Below, in pieces: positions 1 to 5,915 of a stretch of 7,347 nt of DNA. The position numbers were made by a program, and so were the translations under genes. This DNA is from an uncultured Lachnospiraceae bacterium (GTDB taxonomy: Bacteria > Bacillota > Clostridia > Lachnospirales > Lachnospiraceae): NCBI GenBank assembly GCA_934370915.1, contig CAKRNI010000126.1, positions 1 to 7,347 on the forward strand. The letters are read 5' to 3'. Position 1 is the stretch's first letter. Each line of letters starts with the position of its first letter. The notes below the pieces were generated by a model. That model was not told where the DNA came from and ran no database searches. It was given only the letters and a program-made list of their open reading frames with translations.

Positions 1-13
1 AAAAATAAATGAG

Positions 14-41
14 AAGCAGCTCCTGACATAGGGGCTGCTTT
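14..41 (+). terminator. Hairpin, possible terminator of an upstream gene
   Basis: AGCAGCTCC (15-23) pairs with GGGGCTGCT (31-39), with one G-U pair, around a 7-base loop; A14 and T40 extend the stem. Only a short TTTGT follows, so as a + strand terminator it is weak. On the minus strand the hairpin would be followed by a T-rich run (bases 10-1), so it could work better that way or in both directions. The gene it would serve lies outside the window. Confidence 0.45.
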
Positions 42-141
42 GTAGTAAATTAGAAGATTTGTGCAGCGATTGTGCTGACTGTACGAAAACACAACATAGA
101 AGACATAATATAGAGACACTGAATAGTTAGAAGGGAGAATA

Positions 142-1101
142 TTGTCAGATATGAGCCATATCGTAGAACTTCACTTACATCTGGACGGATCGCTCCGCCC
201 GGAGACTGTATGGGAGCTTGCAAAAGAGCAGGGCGTGGAGCTTCCGGCAAAAAGTGCGGAGGAAGTAAAATATATGATGGAAGTCCCGGAGGACTGCAAG
301 ACTCTGGAAGAATACTTAGAGCGTTTCGATCTTCCGTTACTCGTCTTACAGAAAGCGGACGCCATTGAGCGTGTGACCTTTGAACTGGTGGAGGATCTTG
401 CGAAAGAGGGCGTAGAGTATGCGGAGCTTCGATTTGCACCGCAGTTTTCCATCAAAGACGGACTGACTCAGGATGAGGTCGTCGAGGCGGCCATCCGCGG
501 AGCAGAACGCGGCATGAAACTTTACCCGCAGATCCGCGTGGGCCTGATCCTCTGCTGTATGCGGGGAGCGGACAATGAGGAGCTGAACATGCAGACGGTA
601 GAAACTGCGAAGAAATATCTTGGGGACGTGGTCTGCGCGGTGGACATCGCCGGTGCGGAAGGCCTGTTCCCGACTGAGAATTTCGCCCCGGTATTTGCGA
701 AAGCCCGTGAGTACGGTGTTCCGATGACGCTCCATGCCGGAGAGGCGGCTGGCCCGGACAGCATGAAGACGGCGCTGTCCTTCGGAACAAAGAGGATCGG
801 ACACGGCGTTGCGGCCATCAATGATCCGGAGCTGATAAAGAGACTCATTGACGAGAATGTGACTCTCGAGGTCTGCGTTACCAGCAATTACCACACAAAA
901 GTAGTTCCGGCGATCAACATGCATCCGATCCACAAACTTCTCGAGGCAGGTGTCCATGTAACCGTAAACTCCGACAACCGCACCTGTTCCAGAACTACAC
1001 TTCAGAAAGAGAAGGAAGTGCTGAAGGAGGAACTTGGTTTCACCGACGAGGAGATCGAGAAGATGCAGGAATACGCGTGGGAAGCCCGCTTTTTAAAATA
1101 A
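142..1101 (+). CDS. add: Adenosine deaminase
   Basis: This enzyme hydrolyses adenosine (and deoxyadenosine) to inosine and ammonia in the cytosol, as part of purine salvage. The 319-residue protein has the zinc TIM-barrel motifs in order: HLHLDGSL with metal ligands H11 and H13, LRFAP at 96-100, TLHAGE with zinc ligand H198 and proton donor E201, RIGHG with H221, TSNYH at 247-251, and NSDNRT with zinc ligand D278. Most eukaryotic and enterobacterial enzymes have two Asp at the last site (D295 and D296 in mouse); here the second is N279, a variant I recall from other bacterial adenosine deaminases. The C-terminus stops soon after EARFLK, shorter than the 330-350 residues usual for the family. 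The start is uncertain. AAGGGAG (131-137) is 4 bases before TTG 142 and 13 bases before ATG 151, neither spacing is ideal, and the two proteins differ by three residues. A double stop (TAA TAG) and a strong terminator end the gene, so it is probably its own unit. No convincing promoter was found; there is only a -10-like TAATAT at 106-111. Confidence 0.93.
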   Translation: MSDMSHIVELHLHLDGSLRPETVWELAKEQGVELPAKSAEEVKYMMEVPEDCKTLEEYLERFDLPLLVLQKADAIERVTFELVEDLAKEGVEYAELRFAPQFSIKDGLTQDEVVEAAIRGAERGMKLYPQIRVGLILCCMRGADNEELNMQTVETAKKYLGDVVCAVDIAGAEGLFPTENFAPVFAKAREYGVPMTLHAGEAAGPDSMKTALSFGTKRIGHGVAAINDPELIKRLIDENVTLEVCVTSNYHTKVVPAINMHPIHKLLEAGVHVTVNSDNRTCSRTTLQKEKEVLKEELGFTDEEIEKMQEYAWEARFLK

Positions 1102-1171
1102 TAGGACAGCAGGGCGAAAAGCATGAAGCAATCCTGTATCAAAGAATCATATGATGGAAACGTGTGAATGC

Positions 1172-1198
1172 AAGGAGGCAGAATACTGCCTCCTTTTT
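1172..1198 (+). terminator. Strong intrinsic terminator after adenosine deaminase
   Basis: GGAGGCAG (1174-1181) pairs perfectly with CTGCCTCC (1186-1193) around an AATA loop. A1172-A1173 extend the stem into the run TTTTT (1194-1198). It lies 71 bases after the add stop codon and separates that gene from the iclR operon. It contains a GGAGG on the rising arm, but no start codon or reading frame follows it. Confidence 0.93.
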
Positions 1199-1206
1199 CC
1201 ATGCGG

Positions 1207-1251
1207 CGGAATGCGAAAGTTCACCTTTCCGCTGACCGGAACATGTTTCCG
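1207..1251. promoter_or_regulatory. Upstream half-site array, probable IclR-family operator
   Basis: Three half-sites lie in exact 10-base phase: TTCCG (1227), CGGAA (1237) and TTCCG (1247), forming two overlapping dyads with 5-base spacers. A further CGGAA at 1207 keeps the same 10-base register, with one blank position at 1217. The segment 1227-1241 reads TTCCGCTGACCGGAA, and TTCCGCTGAGCGGAA recurs at 1383-1397. Three 10-base motifs in this arrangement resemble the operators described for the IclR-family proteins PcaU and PobR. The array lies about 105-130 bases upstream of the predicted iclR transcription start. That the downstream IclR protein binds here is an inference. Confidence 0.62.
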
Positions 1252-1321
1252 TGAAATTATACGAAAAAAAATAGGGGAATTGTTGCATATGCCAAAACTC
1301 CGGATCAATGTAGCAAAAGCT

Positions 1322-1350
1322 TTGCATTGAAGATTGGATAATGCTAAAAT
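1322..1350 (+). promoter_or_regulatory. Probable promoter of the iclR-transporter operon
   Basis: An extended -10, TG at 1342-1343 followed by TAAAAT at 1345-1350 (5 of 6 matches to consensus), lies 17 bases after a -35-like TTGCAT (1322-1327, three matches). Transcription would start near 1357. The promoter sits between the two half-site arrays, and the second array begins a few bases after the predicted start, which fits repression. It is the best promoter I can see in this AT-rich gap. Confidence 0.55.
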
Positions 1351-1362
1351 GAAGCTGTAATA

Positions 1363-1399
1363 TTTCGATAAACGGAACAGTATTCCGCTGAGCGGAATA
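1363..1399. promoter_or_regulatory. Downstream half-site array, probable IclR-family operator
   Basis: CGGAA (1373), TTCCG (1383) and CGGAA (1393) repeat in exact 10-base phase, and an imperfect TTTCG at 1363 keeps both register and alternation. This gives the dyads CGGAACAGTATTCCG (1373-1387) and TATTCCGC-TGA-GCGGAATA (1381-1399, a perfect 8-base inverted repeat). Read in reverse complement, 1373-1397 matches 1227-1251 at 19 of 25 positions, so the two arrays are inverted copies 146 bases apart. It lies just after the predicted transcription start, suited to blocking the operon promoter. Binding by the adjacent IclR protein is inferred. Confidence 0.65.
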
Positions 1400-1428
1400 G
1401 CATAGAAACGATAACTCATTGACATAAG

Positions 1429-1451
1429 GCAGCCACAGATCCTGTGGCTGC
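1429..1451 (+). promoter_or_regulatory. Perfect 10-bp hairpin in the iclR leader
   Basis: GCAGCCACAG (1429-1438) and CTGTGGCTGC (1442-1451) are exact reverse complements separated by ATC. The hairpin ends 16 bases before the iclR ribosome site (GGAGGAG, 1468-1474). No T-tract follows, so it is not an intrinsic terminator. It could be an mRNA-stabilising or translation-modulating hairpin, or a DNA palindrome bound by a regulator. Its sequence is unrelated to the TTCCG half-sites. Confidence 0.6.
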
Positions 1452-1477
1452 GCACATTACAGAAATTGGAGGAGACT

Positions 1478-2215
1478 ATGCAATTGATCGATCGGGCATT
1501 GAATGCCCTGGAAATACTGAGCCAAAATATGAATGGAATGTCGGTGACGGATCTGGCGGAGCAGCTTGGGATCCCGGCAAGTTCCACTCACAGGATCCTT
1601 TCAAGCTTAAAGGGAAATCATTTTGTCGTTCAGGACGAACATACGAAAAAATATCGTCTTGGATATAAGATCTGCGCAATTGCTACCGGAGTCGTAAAGG
1701 GAAGTGCGCTGACGCAGGCGGCACAGATGCCTATGCGGAGACTGGCGGAAAAAATCGACCGGAACGTGGTTCTCTGCATCATGGAGCATGGAGCTGTGAT
1801 GAATGTGGCATGCAGCGAACGCGGCGATTCCAATATGTATATGGTTAAGATCGGACATGAGATCCCGTTCTATTCCACGTCGGCCGGCCGTGTTTTTATG
1901 GCTTACATGAACCGGAGTGAAGCATTGGATATTCTTGAGCGTGAGAAACGCACGAAAACGACGCCGAATACGAAAACGGATCTGAAGGAGCTGAATGAAG
2001 AGCTGGACCGCATTCACAATCAGGGATATGCGGTCATTGACGAGGAATTACAGATGGGTATCCTCGGCGCAGCGTGCCCGGTATTTGACAGAAACGGAGA
2101 GCTGGCGGCTGCGATCGCGTTTACGTCCATGAAGGATGGAGATACGGAAAAAATGTTCCAGAGGATCTGTCAGCTTAAGGAATGTGCGAAGGAAATTTCC
2201 GAGGCGATCCGATAG
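1478..2215 (+). CDS. IclR-family transcriptional regulator
   Basis: This is a 245-residue DNA-binding regulator of normal IclR length. Residues about 1-62 form the winged helix-turn-helix: SVTDLAEQLGIPASSTHRIL (22-41) is the helix-turn-helix and HFVVQDEHTKKYRLG (48-62) the wing. Residues about 75-245 form the ligand-binding domain, with the family segments YSTSAGRVFMA (132-142), YAVIDEELQMGILGAACPVF (184-203) and a following GELAAAIAF strand. ATG 1478 is chosen because GGAGGAG (1468-1474) sits just upstream; an in-frame TTG at 1466 overlaps that ribosome site and is rejected. The ATPase gene follows after 17 bases, so the regulator is probably co-transcribed with the transporter. The palindromic arrays upstream suggest it regulates itself. 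The effector is unknown; the imported ligand or a phosphorolysis product is a fair guess. Confidence 0.92.
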   Translation: MQLIDRALNALEILSQNMNGMSVTDLAEQLGIPASSTHRILSSLKGNHFVVQDEHTKKYRLGYKICAIATGVVKGSALTQAAQMPMRRLAEKIDRNVVLCIMEHGAVMNVACSERGDSNMYMVKIGHEIPFYSTSAGRVFMAYMNRSEALDILEREKRTKTTPNTKTDLKELNEELDRIHNQGYAVIDEELQMGILGAACPVFDRNGELAAAIAFTSMKDGDTEKMFQRICQLKECAKEISEAIR

Positions 2216-2232
2216 AAAAAAGGAGATTTGTT

Positions 2233-2979
2233 ATGAGCGAGTATAGTGTAGAGTTAAAGGGCTTAAATAAGGTGTACAGCAACCTCTTAAAAGAGGATAC
2301 GATCGCACTGAAGGATATCAACCTCCAGATTCGTCCGGGGGAGTTTATTTCCATCATCGGCCCGTCCGGCTGTGGAAAATCGACACTTTTGCGGATCATT
2401 GGAAACCTTGATAAACCGACCTCCGGTACGATCGAGTACCGCGACGGAGCAGACCAGCAGATGGGATTCGTATTTCAGGATTCCGTTCTTCTCCCGTGGA
2501 AGAATGTGAGACAGAATGCAGAGTTTCCGCTGGTGATCCAGAAAAAGCAGACGAAAGAGAATGAAGAGAAGCTTGACGAGCTCCTGGAGCTTGCAGGACT
2601 TTCGGAGTTTAAGACTGCACTTCCGAGAGAACTTTCCGGCGGTATGAAACAGCGTGTGTCCATCGTCCGGGCGCTTTCCTATGATGCTCCGTTACTTCTG
2701 ATGGATGAGCCCTTCGGAGCTTTGGATGCCCTGACCCGCGACCACTTAAATGAGGAGCTTTTAAAGATCTGGCGGAAGACGAAAAAGACGGTTATTTTCG
2801 TTACCCACAGCATCGAGGAAGCCACCTTCCTGTCGGACCGCGTTCTTGTCATGTCAGCGAGACCGGGAAGAGTCAAGGAGATGGTGGAGATCGATCTGCC
2901 GCGTCCGAGAGGAGAGGCAACGAGAAATGATCCGAAGTTCACGGAATACAATAAGTATCTGAGGGGGATCATCGGATGA
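2233..2979 (+). CDS. ABC transporter ATPase, SsuB/TauB/ThiZ type
   Basis: This is the cytoplasmic subunit that hydrolyses ATP to drive import through the two permeases of this operon. The 248 residues hold a complete nucleotide-binding domain: Walker A GPSGCGKST (43-51), Q-loop at Q82 within FQDSVLLPW, signature LSGGMKQR (134-141), Walker B LLLMDEP (154-160), D-loop ALD (163-165) and the switch H192 in VTHSIEEA. FQDSVLLPW and the C-terminal RPGRVKEMVEIDLPRPR are typical of the nitrate/sulfonate/taurine/thiamine-precursor ATPase family. ATG 2233 is chosen because AAGGAG (2220-2225) lies 7 bases before it; an upstream in-frame ATG at 2182 lies inside the iclR gene and lacks a ribosome site. Its stop overlaps the permease start by four bases (ATGA), indicating translational coupling. 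All catalytic motifs are intact. The family does not by itself fix the substrate. Confidence 0.95.
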   Translation: MSEYSVELKGLNKVYSNLLKEDTIALKDINLQIRPGEFISIIGPSGCGKSTLLRIIGNLDKPTSGTIEYRDGADQQMGFVFQDSVLLPWKNVRQNAEFPLVIQKKQTKENEEKLDELLELAGLSEFKTALPRELSGGMKQRVSIVRALSYDAPLLLMDEPFGALDALTRDHLNEELLKIWRKTKKTVIFVTHSIEEATFLSDRVLVMSARPGRVKEMVEIDLPRPRGEATRNDPKFTEYNKYLRGIIG

Positions 2980-3758
2980 AAAAGAACGGAAAACTTCAGG
3001 GACTCCTGAGAACCATCGGGGAATATGCGCTTTCCGTCGGCGTGTTTATCGCGATCTGGTGGATCTACGTTGCGGTAAAGCATGTCCCGGCGTACATCCT
3101 GCCGTCTCCGCCGAAGGTCTGGAGCAGCCTCGTCAAAATGTTTGTAAAAGGAACCGTATATGCACATCTCTGGACGACGACTTATGAGGTCATTCTCGGA
3201 TTTGTGATCGGCGCCTTTTTAGGAATTGTTCTGGGATATGTGTTTATCAAGATCGATGCGTTGAAGACCATGCTGATGCCGTACCTGATCTTCCTTCAGA
3301 CGGCACCGAAGATTGCGCTGGTTCCGTTATTTGTCGTATGGTTCGGAATCGGACTCGTATCAAAGGTTGTTCTGATCATATCCATGGTACTGTTCCCGGT
3401 ACTGTCGGGAATGATGCTGGGTCTGGAATCAATTCCGCCGGACGTCAGAAACCTGATGAAGATCTTAAAAGCGTCGAAATGGCAGATCTTTTCGCAGGTT
3501 GAAATGCAGTATTCATTACCGGCCCTGTTTGCAAGTCTGAAGGTCGGTATCGTTCAGGCGGTCATCGGTGCGATCGTCGCGGAGTGGATGTCCGGAAAAC
3601 AGGGTCTCGGATATATCCTGACCTACGCATCATCGACCTATGACACACCGATGCTGCTGGCGGGCATTATCGTTACAATCGTCCTTGGTATCGTTACATA
3701 TCAGGTGATCAGTGTGCTGGAGGATAAGTTCCTGTACTGGCACGAATCGAAAAATTAG
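2976..3758 (+). CDS. ABC transporter permease 1, SsuC/TauC/ThiX type
   Basis: This is a membrane subunit that forms, or half forms, the import channel. The 260-residue protein has about six predicted membrane segments (near 16-36, 70-91, 100-124, 129-147, 183-203 and 226-247). The coupling-helix (EAA-type) loop reads NLMKILKASKWQIFSQVEMQ (159-178), with P182 shortly after; it contacts the ATPase. QTAPKIALVPLF (108-119) is characteristic of the SsuC-like family. The start overlaps the ATPase stop, with GAGGGGG (2961-2967) 8 bases upstream. The operon also encodes a paralogue (5916-6695) sharing LMK-LKASKWQ-F and QTAPKI-L-PLF. SsuC-type permeases usually work as homodimers, so the pair may form a heterodimer. 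Substrate unknown. Confidence 0.93.
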   Translation: MKKNGKLQGLLRTIGEYALSVGVFIAIWWIYVAVKHVPAYILPSPPKVWSSLVKMFVKGTVYAHLWTTTYEVILGFVIGAFLGIVLGYVFIKIDALKTMLMPYLIFLQTAPKIALVPLFVVWFGIGLVSKVVLIISMVLFPVLSGMMLGLESIPPDVRNLMKILKASKWQIFSQVEMQYSLPALFASLKVGIVQAVIGAIVAEWMSGKQGLGYILTYASSTYDTPMLLAGIIVTIVLGIVTYQVISVLEDKFLYWHESKN

Positions 3759-3761
3759 TGC

Positions 3762-3798
3762 TCAGCCCGCCGCCTCAGATAAAAGCGCGGTGTGCTGA
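3762..3798 (+). other. Intercistronic RNA hairpin, permease 1 to phosphorylase
   Basis: Bases 3762-3773 pair with 3787-3798 over 12 positions with a single C/T mismatch and one G-U pair: TCAGC with GCTGA outside, CGCCGC with GCGGTG inside. The loop is 13 bases. No T-tract follows, so it is not a usual terminator. It starts three bases after the permease stop and ends directly before the in-frame ATG at 3799. A role in mRNA processing or in protecting the upstream 3' end is likely but inferred. Confidence 0.6.
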
Positions 3799-3828
3799 AT
3801 GAGAGAAAGATTTTGGGAGGAAATGAGT

Positions 3829-4620
3829 GTGAATTTTACATCGGCTTCATCACCGACGATGAATGGAAAAATGCCGCATATCCAGTGTACGGCTGAGGAG
3901 ATCGGAGAGATCGTACTGCTTCCGGGTGATCCGGGACGCGTTGCCATGTTTGAGGATCTTTTAGAGGATTATAAGATCGTCAGCGATTACCGGGAATATG
4001 TAGTTGGAACCGGATATTACAACGGAATCAAGGTTACGGTGTGCTCGACAGGAATCGGCGGTCCGTCAACGGAGATCGCTGTACTCCAGCTGATCGCCCT
4101 TGGAGCGAAAGCACTGATCCGCATCGGCGGGACCGGCGTGCTGAAAGAAGACGTACCGTGCGGTGCGATGGTCTTAAATACAGGTGCTGTCCGGAAAGGC
4201 GGTGCTTCCTGCTTCTACGCTCCGTCCGAGTATCCGGCATTAGCTTCATTTGAAGTGCTGGACTGCTTAAAGCGTGCATGTGAGGAGAGAAAAAACGAGT
4301 ATTCCATGGGAATCTGTATGTCCGTCGGCTCCTTCTACCACGGACAGGGACGCCAGATGCCGTTTGAGACAGGATATGATGAAAATGCTGTTCTGGAACA
4401 GTTTGAAAAATGGAACATTCTGAACATGGAGATGGAGGCGGAGACAATCTTTACGCTGGCATCGTTAAACAATGTTCTTTCCGGAAGCATCTGTGCAGTA
4501 CACTGCAACCGGATCACGGATCAGTGGCTGGTGGATTTTGAACCGGCCCAGAAGGAGATGTGCAGAACGGCTCTTGCCGCAGGAGAAAAGCTTTATAAGG
4601 AATATCTGCACAGAAAGTAA
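3829..4620 (+). CDS. udp: Uridine phosphorylase-like nucleoside phosphorylase
   Basis: Members of this family split a nucleoside with phosphate to give a base and (deoxy)ribose 1-phosphate, in the cytosol. The 263 residues follow uridine phosphorylase from end to end: phosphate-binding GDPGR (33-37), STGIGGPST (73-81), RIGGTG (98-103), the stretch GGASCFYAPSEYPALASFE (124-142), GQGRQ with Q173 and R175 in the place of the uracil-reading Gln/Arg, and MEMEAE (200-205) for ribose binding. The Gln/Arg pair favours a pyrimidine nucleoside over a purine. One oddity is RIGGTG where E. coli Udp has RIGTTG, so the phosphate-contacting Thr is Gly. The start is uncertain. GTG 3829 is chosen because GGGAGG (3815-3820) is 8 bases upstream; ATG 3823 is only 2 bases from it, and ATG 3799 has no ribosome site and abuts a hairpin. 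Its place between permease and binding-protein genes suggests it acts on the imported compound. Confidence 0.87.
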   Translation: MNFTSASSPTMNGKMPHIQCTAEEIGEIVLLPGDPGRVAMFEDLLEDYKIVSDYREYVVGTGYYNGIKVTVCSTGIGGPSTEIAVLQLIALGAKALIRIGGTGVLKEDVPCGAMVLNTGAVRKGGASCFYAPSEYPALASFEVLDCLKRACEERKNEYSMGICMSVGSFYHGQGRQMPFETGYDENAVLEQFEKWNILNMEMEAETIFTLASLNNVLSGSICAVHCNRITDQWLVDFEPAQKEMCRTALAAGEKLYKEYLHRK

Positions 4621-4622
4621 CG

Positions 4623-4661
4623 GATTGTAAGGTCTGCGGGCCTGCCGCACTGACCGCAATC
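4623..4661 (+). other. Intercistronic RNA hairpin, phosphorylase to binding protein
   Basis: Nested complementary blocks surround a GCCTG loop: GATTG (4623-4627) with CAATC (4657-4661), GGTC (4631-4634) with GACC (4652-4655), and TGCGG (4635-4639) with CCGCA (4645-4649), with small bulges between. No T-tract follows. It begins two bases after the phosphorylase stop codon. It may protect or terminate part of the upstream message, which would let the binding-protein message behave as a separate unit. Confidence 0.55.
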
Positions 4662-4711
4662 AAATAGAAAGATAATGACCCGGCCGAAAACGGCGAGGGA
4701 AGTTATAGATG

Positions 4712-4729
4712 CCGGAAATGCAGTTCCGG
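4712..4729. promoter_or_regulatory. Palindrome upstream of the binding-protein gene, possible third operator
   Basis: CCGGAA (4712-4717) and TTCCGG (4724-4729) form a perfect 6-base inverted repeat with a 6-base spacer. It contains the same CGGAA and TTCCG half-sites as the arrays at 1207-1251 and 1363-1399, but they start 11 bases apart, not 10. It lies 46 bases before the lipoprotein start codon. I see no good promoter beside it, so it may equally be an RNA hairpin or chance. Confidence 0.35.
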
Positions 4730-4775
4730 TAAGACAAAGAACCAATGTATTTATAAAAAGGAGAAGGAGAGCACC

Positions 4776-5873
4776 ATGAAGAAAAAAATTCTTGCAACCG
4801 TACTGACAGCGGCAATGGCAGTGTCCATGCTCGCAGGATGCAGCTCTGAGAGCGCAAGCAAAGCAAGCGAAGCAGCAGCAACGACCGCAGAGGCAACGAC
4901 AGCCGCAGAGGAGACAAAGGCTGAGGAGACAACGGCGGCAGAAGCAAAGGACACAGGCGATTTAAAGACAGTTTCCATTCAGATCGATGGTTCCGCAGTT
5001 CCGTATTACGCACCGTTATACCTTGCGCAGGAGAACGGATATTTTGCGGAAGAGGGACTGAATGTTGAATTCTATTATGCAGCAGCTGCCGATATCGTAA
5101 AGAACGTTGCAGCAGGCAATGTCGAGTTCGGTTTCCCGAACGCAGATGCAGTTGTAGCAGCAAAGGCACAGGGTATTCCGGTTAAAGTTGTTCATACAAC
5201 CTATCAGGAAGGCCTCGGCGCAATCATCTTCGGAAGCGATTCTGGAATCAGCACACCGGCTGACTTAAAGGGCAAAAAAGTAGCAGTTACAAGCCTTGGA
5301 AGCGCAAACTACTTCCAGCTCCAGGCAGCTATGGAGTCTGCAGGCCTTACAATCGACGATGTACAGGTTGAGATCGTTGGTACAGGCGCAATTCTGACAG
5401 CACTCACAGAGGGTCAGGTTGACGCAATTGTGTTCTCCAAACTCAGAACCATCGAGTTAAACAACTCCGGTTACGCAGCAAGCGAGATCACATGTGACCA
5501 GTTCCTTCCGTCCTTCGGCAACGTATTAGTTGCAGGTGACAAGTTAGTAGCAGAGGATCCGGAGACTGTTGACGGATTCTGCCGCGCGTTAAACAAGGCG
5601 ATTGAGTATATCATCGACGGCCATGTTGAGGAAGCTGTTGATATGTCCATCGAGAAATATGCACCGACCTTCGCTGAGAAGAGAGATGTTGTTGTCCAGA
5701 TCTTAAACGATGTATTCGTAAAGACCTTATGGCAGAGCGATTACACGAAGGAGAACGGAATCGGCGCATCCAACCCGGAGAAGTGGCAGGCACTGATCGA
5801 TGAGTCCAAGGAGATCGGCAATATTGACGAAACCTTCGATGCATCTGAACTCCTTTACACACCGGCAAAATAA
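4776..5873 (+). CDS. NMT1/THI5-type substrate-binding lipoprotein of the ABC importer
   Basis: This is the extracellular receptor that delivers ligand to the two permeases. Residues 1-21 are a lipoprotein signal peptide ending in LAGC, with C22 as the lipid-bearing cysteine. Residues 23-62 are a low-complexity Ala/Thr/Glu/Lys linker. From about 65 the NMT1/THI5-like binding domain runs to the end: VPYYAPLYLAQENGYFAEEG (75-94), AAGNVEFGFPNADAVVAAKA (112-131), LKGKKVAVTSLGS (164-176) and LTEGQVDAIVF (210-220). The total of 365 residues is usual for the family. AAGGAG (4764-4769) is 6 bases before the ATG. Family members bind thiamine pyrimidine precursors, riboflavin, sulfonates and similar small molecules; the phosphorylase next door suggests a nucleoside or pyrimidine here, which is inference. 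Ala codons are strongly biased to GCA, unlike the neighbouring genes, which fits high expression. Hairpins lie on both sides of the gene. Confidence 0.93.
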   Translation: MKKKILATVLTAAMAVSMLAGCSSESASKASEAAATTAEATTAAEETKAEETTAAEAKDTGDLKTVSIQIDGSAVPYYAPLYLAQENGYFAEEGLNVEFYYAAAADIVKNVAAGNVEFGFPNADAVVAAKAQGIPVKVVHTTYQEGLGAIIFGSDSGISTPADLKGKKVAVTSLGSANYFQLQAAMESAGLTIDDVQVEIVGTGAILTALTEGQVDAIVFSKLRTIELNNSGYAASEITCDQFLPSFGNVLVAGDKLVAEDPETVDGFCRALNKAIEYIIDGHVEEAVDMSIEKYAPTFAEKRDVVVQILNDVFVKTLWQSDYTKENGIGASNPEKWQALIDESKEIGNIDETFDASELLYTPAK

Positions 5874-5881
5874 AAATTTTC

Positions 5882-5896
5882 CCCGCTTCGGACGGG
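5882..5896 (+). other. UUCG-capped intercistronic hairpin after the binding-protein gene
   Basis: CCCG (5882-5885) pairs with CGGG (5893-5896), A5892 is bulged, and the inner pair C5886-G5891 closes a TTCG loop, which as RNA is the very stable cUUCGg tetraloop. It lies nine bases after the lipoprotein stop codon and has no T-tract after it. Such hairpins often protect the 3' end of a binding-protein message, raising its level above the permease that follows; that role is inferred. Confidence 0.55.
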
Positions 5897-5915
5897 AAGA
5901 GCTATGAGGTGAGAG

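Noticed and set aside
346..957. A 203-residue open frame on the minus strand inside adenosine deaminase
   Set aside because: It is antisense to a gene with complete catalytic motifs, has no recognisable domain, and arises from the codon pattern of the real gene. Other minus-strand frames over the operon are rejected for the same reason.
1283..1311. Second TTGCAT (1283-1288) as a -35 for an additional promoter
   Set aside because: The position 17 bases downstream reads CAATGT, a poor -10, while the TTGCAT at 1322 has a good extended -10.
1444..1668. A 74-residue frame on the + strand overlapping the start of iclR
   Set aside because: It begins inside the 1429-1451 hairpin, has no ribosome site, shows no domain and is out of frame with the clear IclR protein.
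2182..2232. An extended ATPase start at ATG 2182
   Set aside because: It lies inside iclR without a ribosome site and adds 17 residues unlike the family; ATG 2233 has AAGGAG at proper spacing.
4682..4694. Small GCCG-AAAA-CGGC hairpin before the lipoprotein gene
   Set aside because: The stem is only four bases and has no T-tract, too little to support a function.
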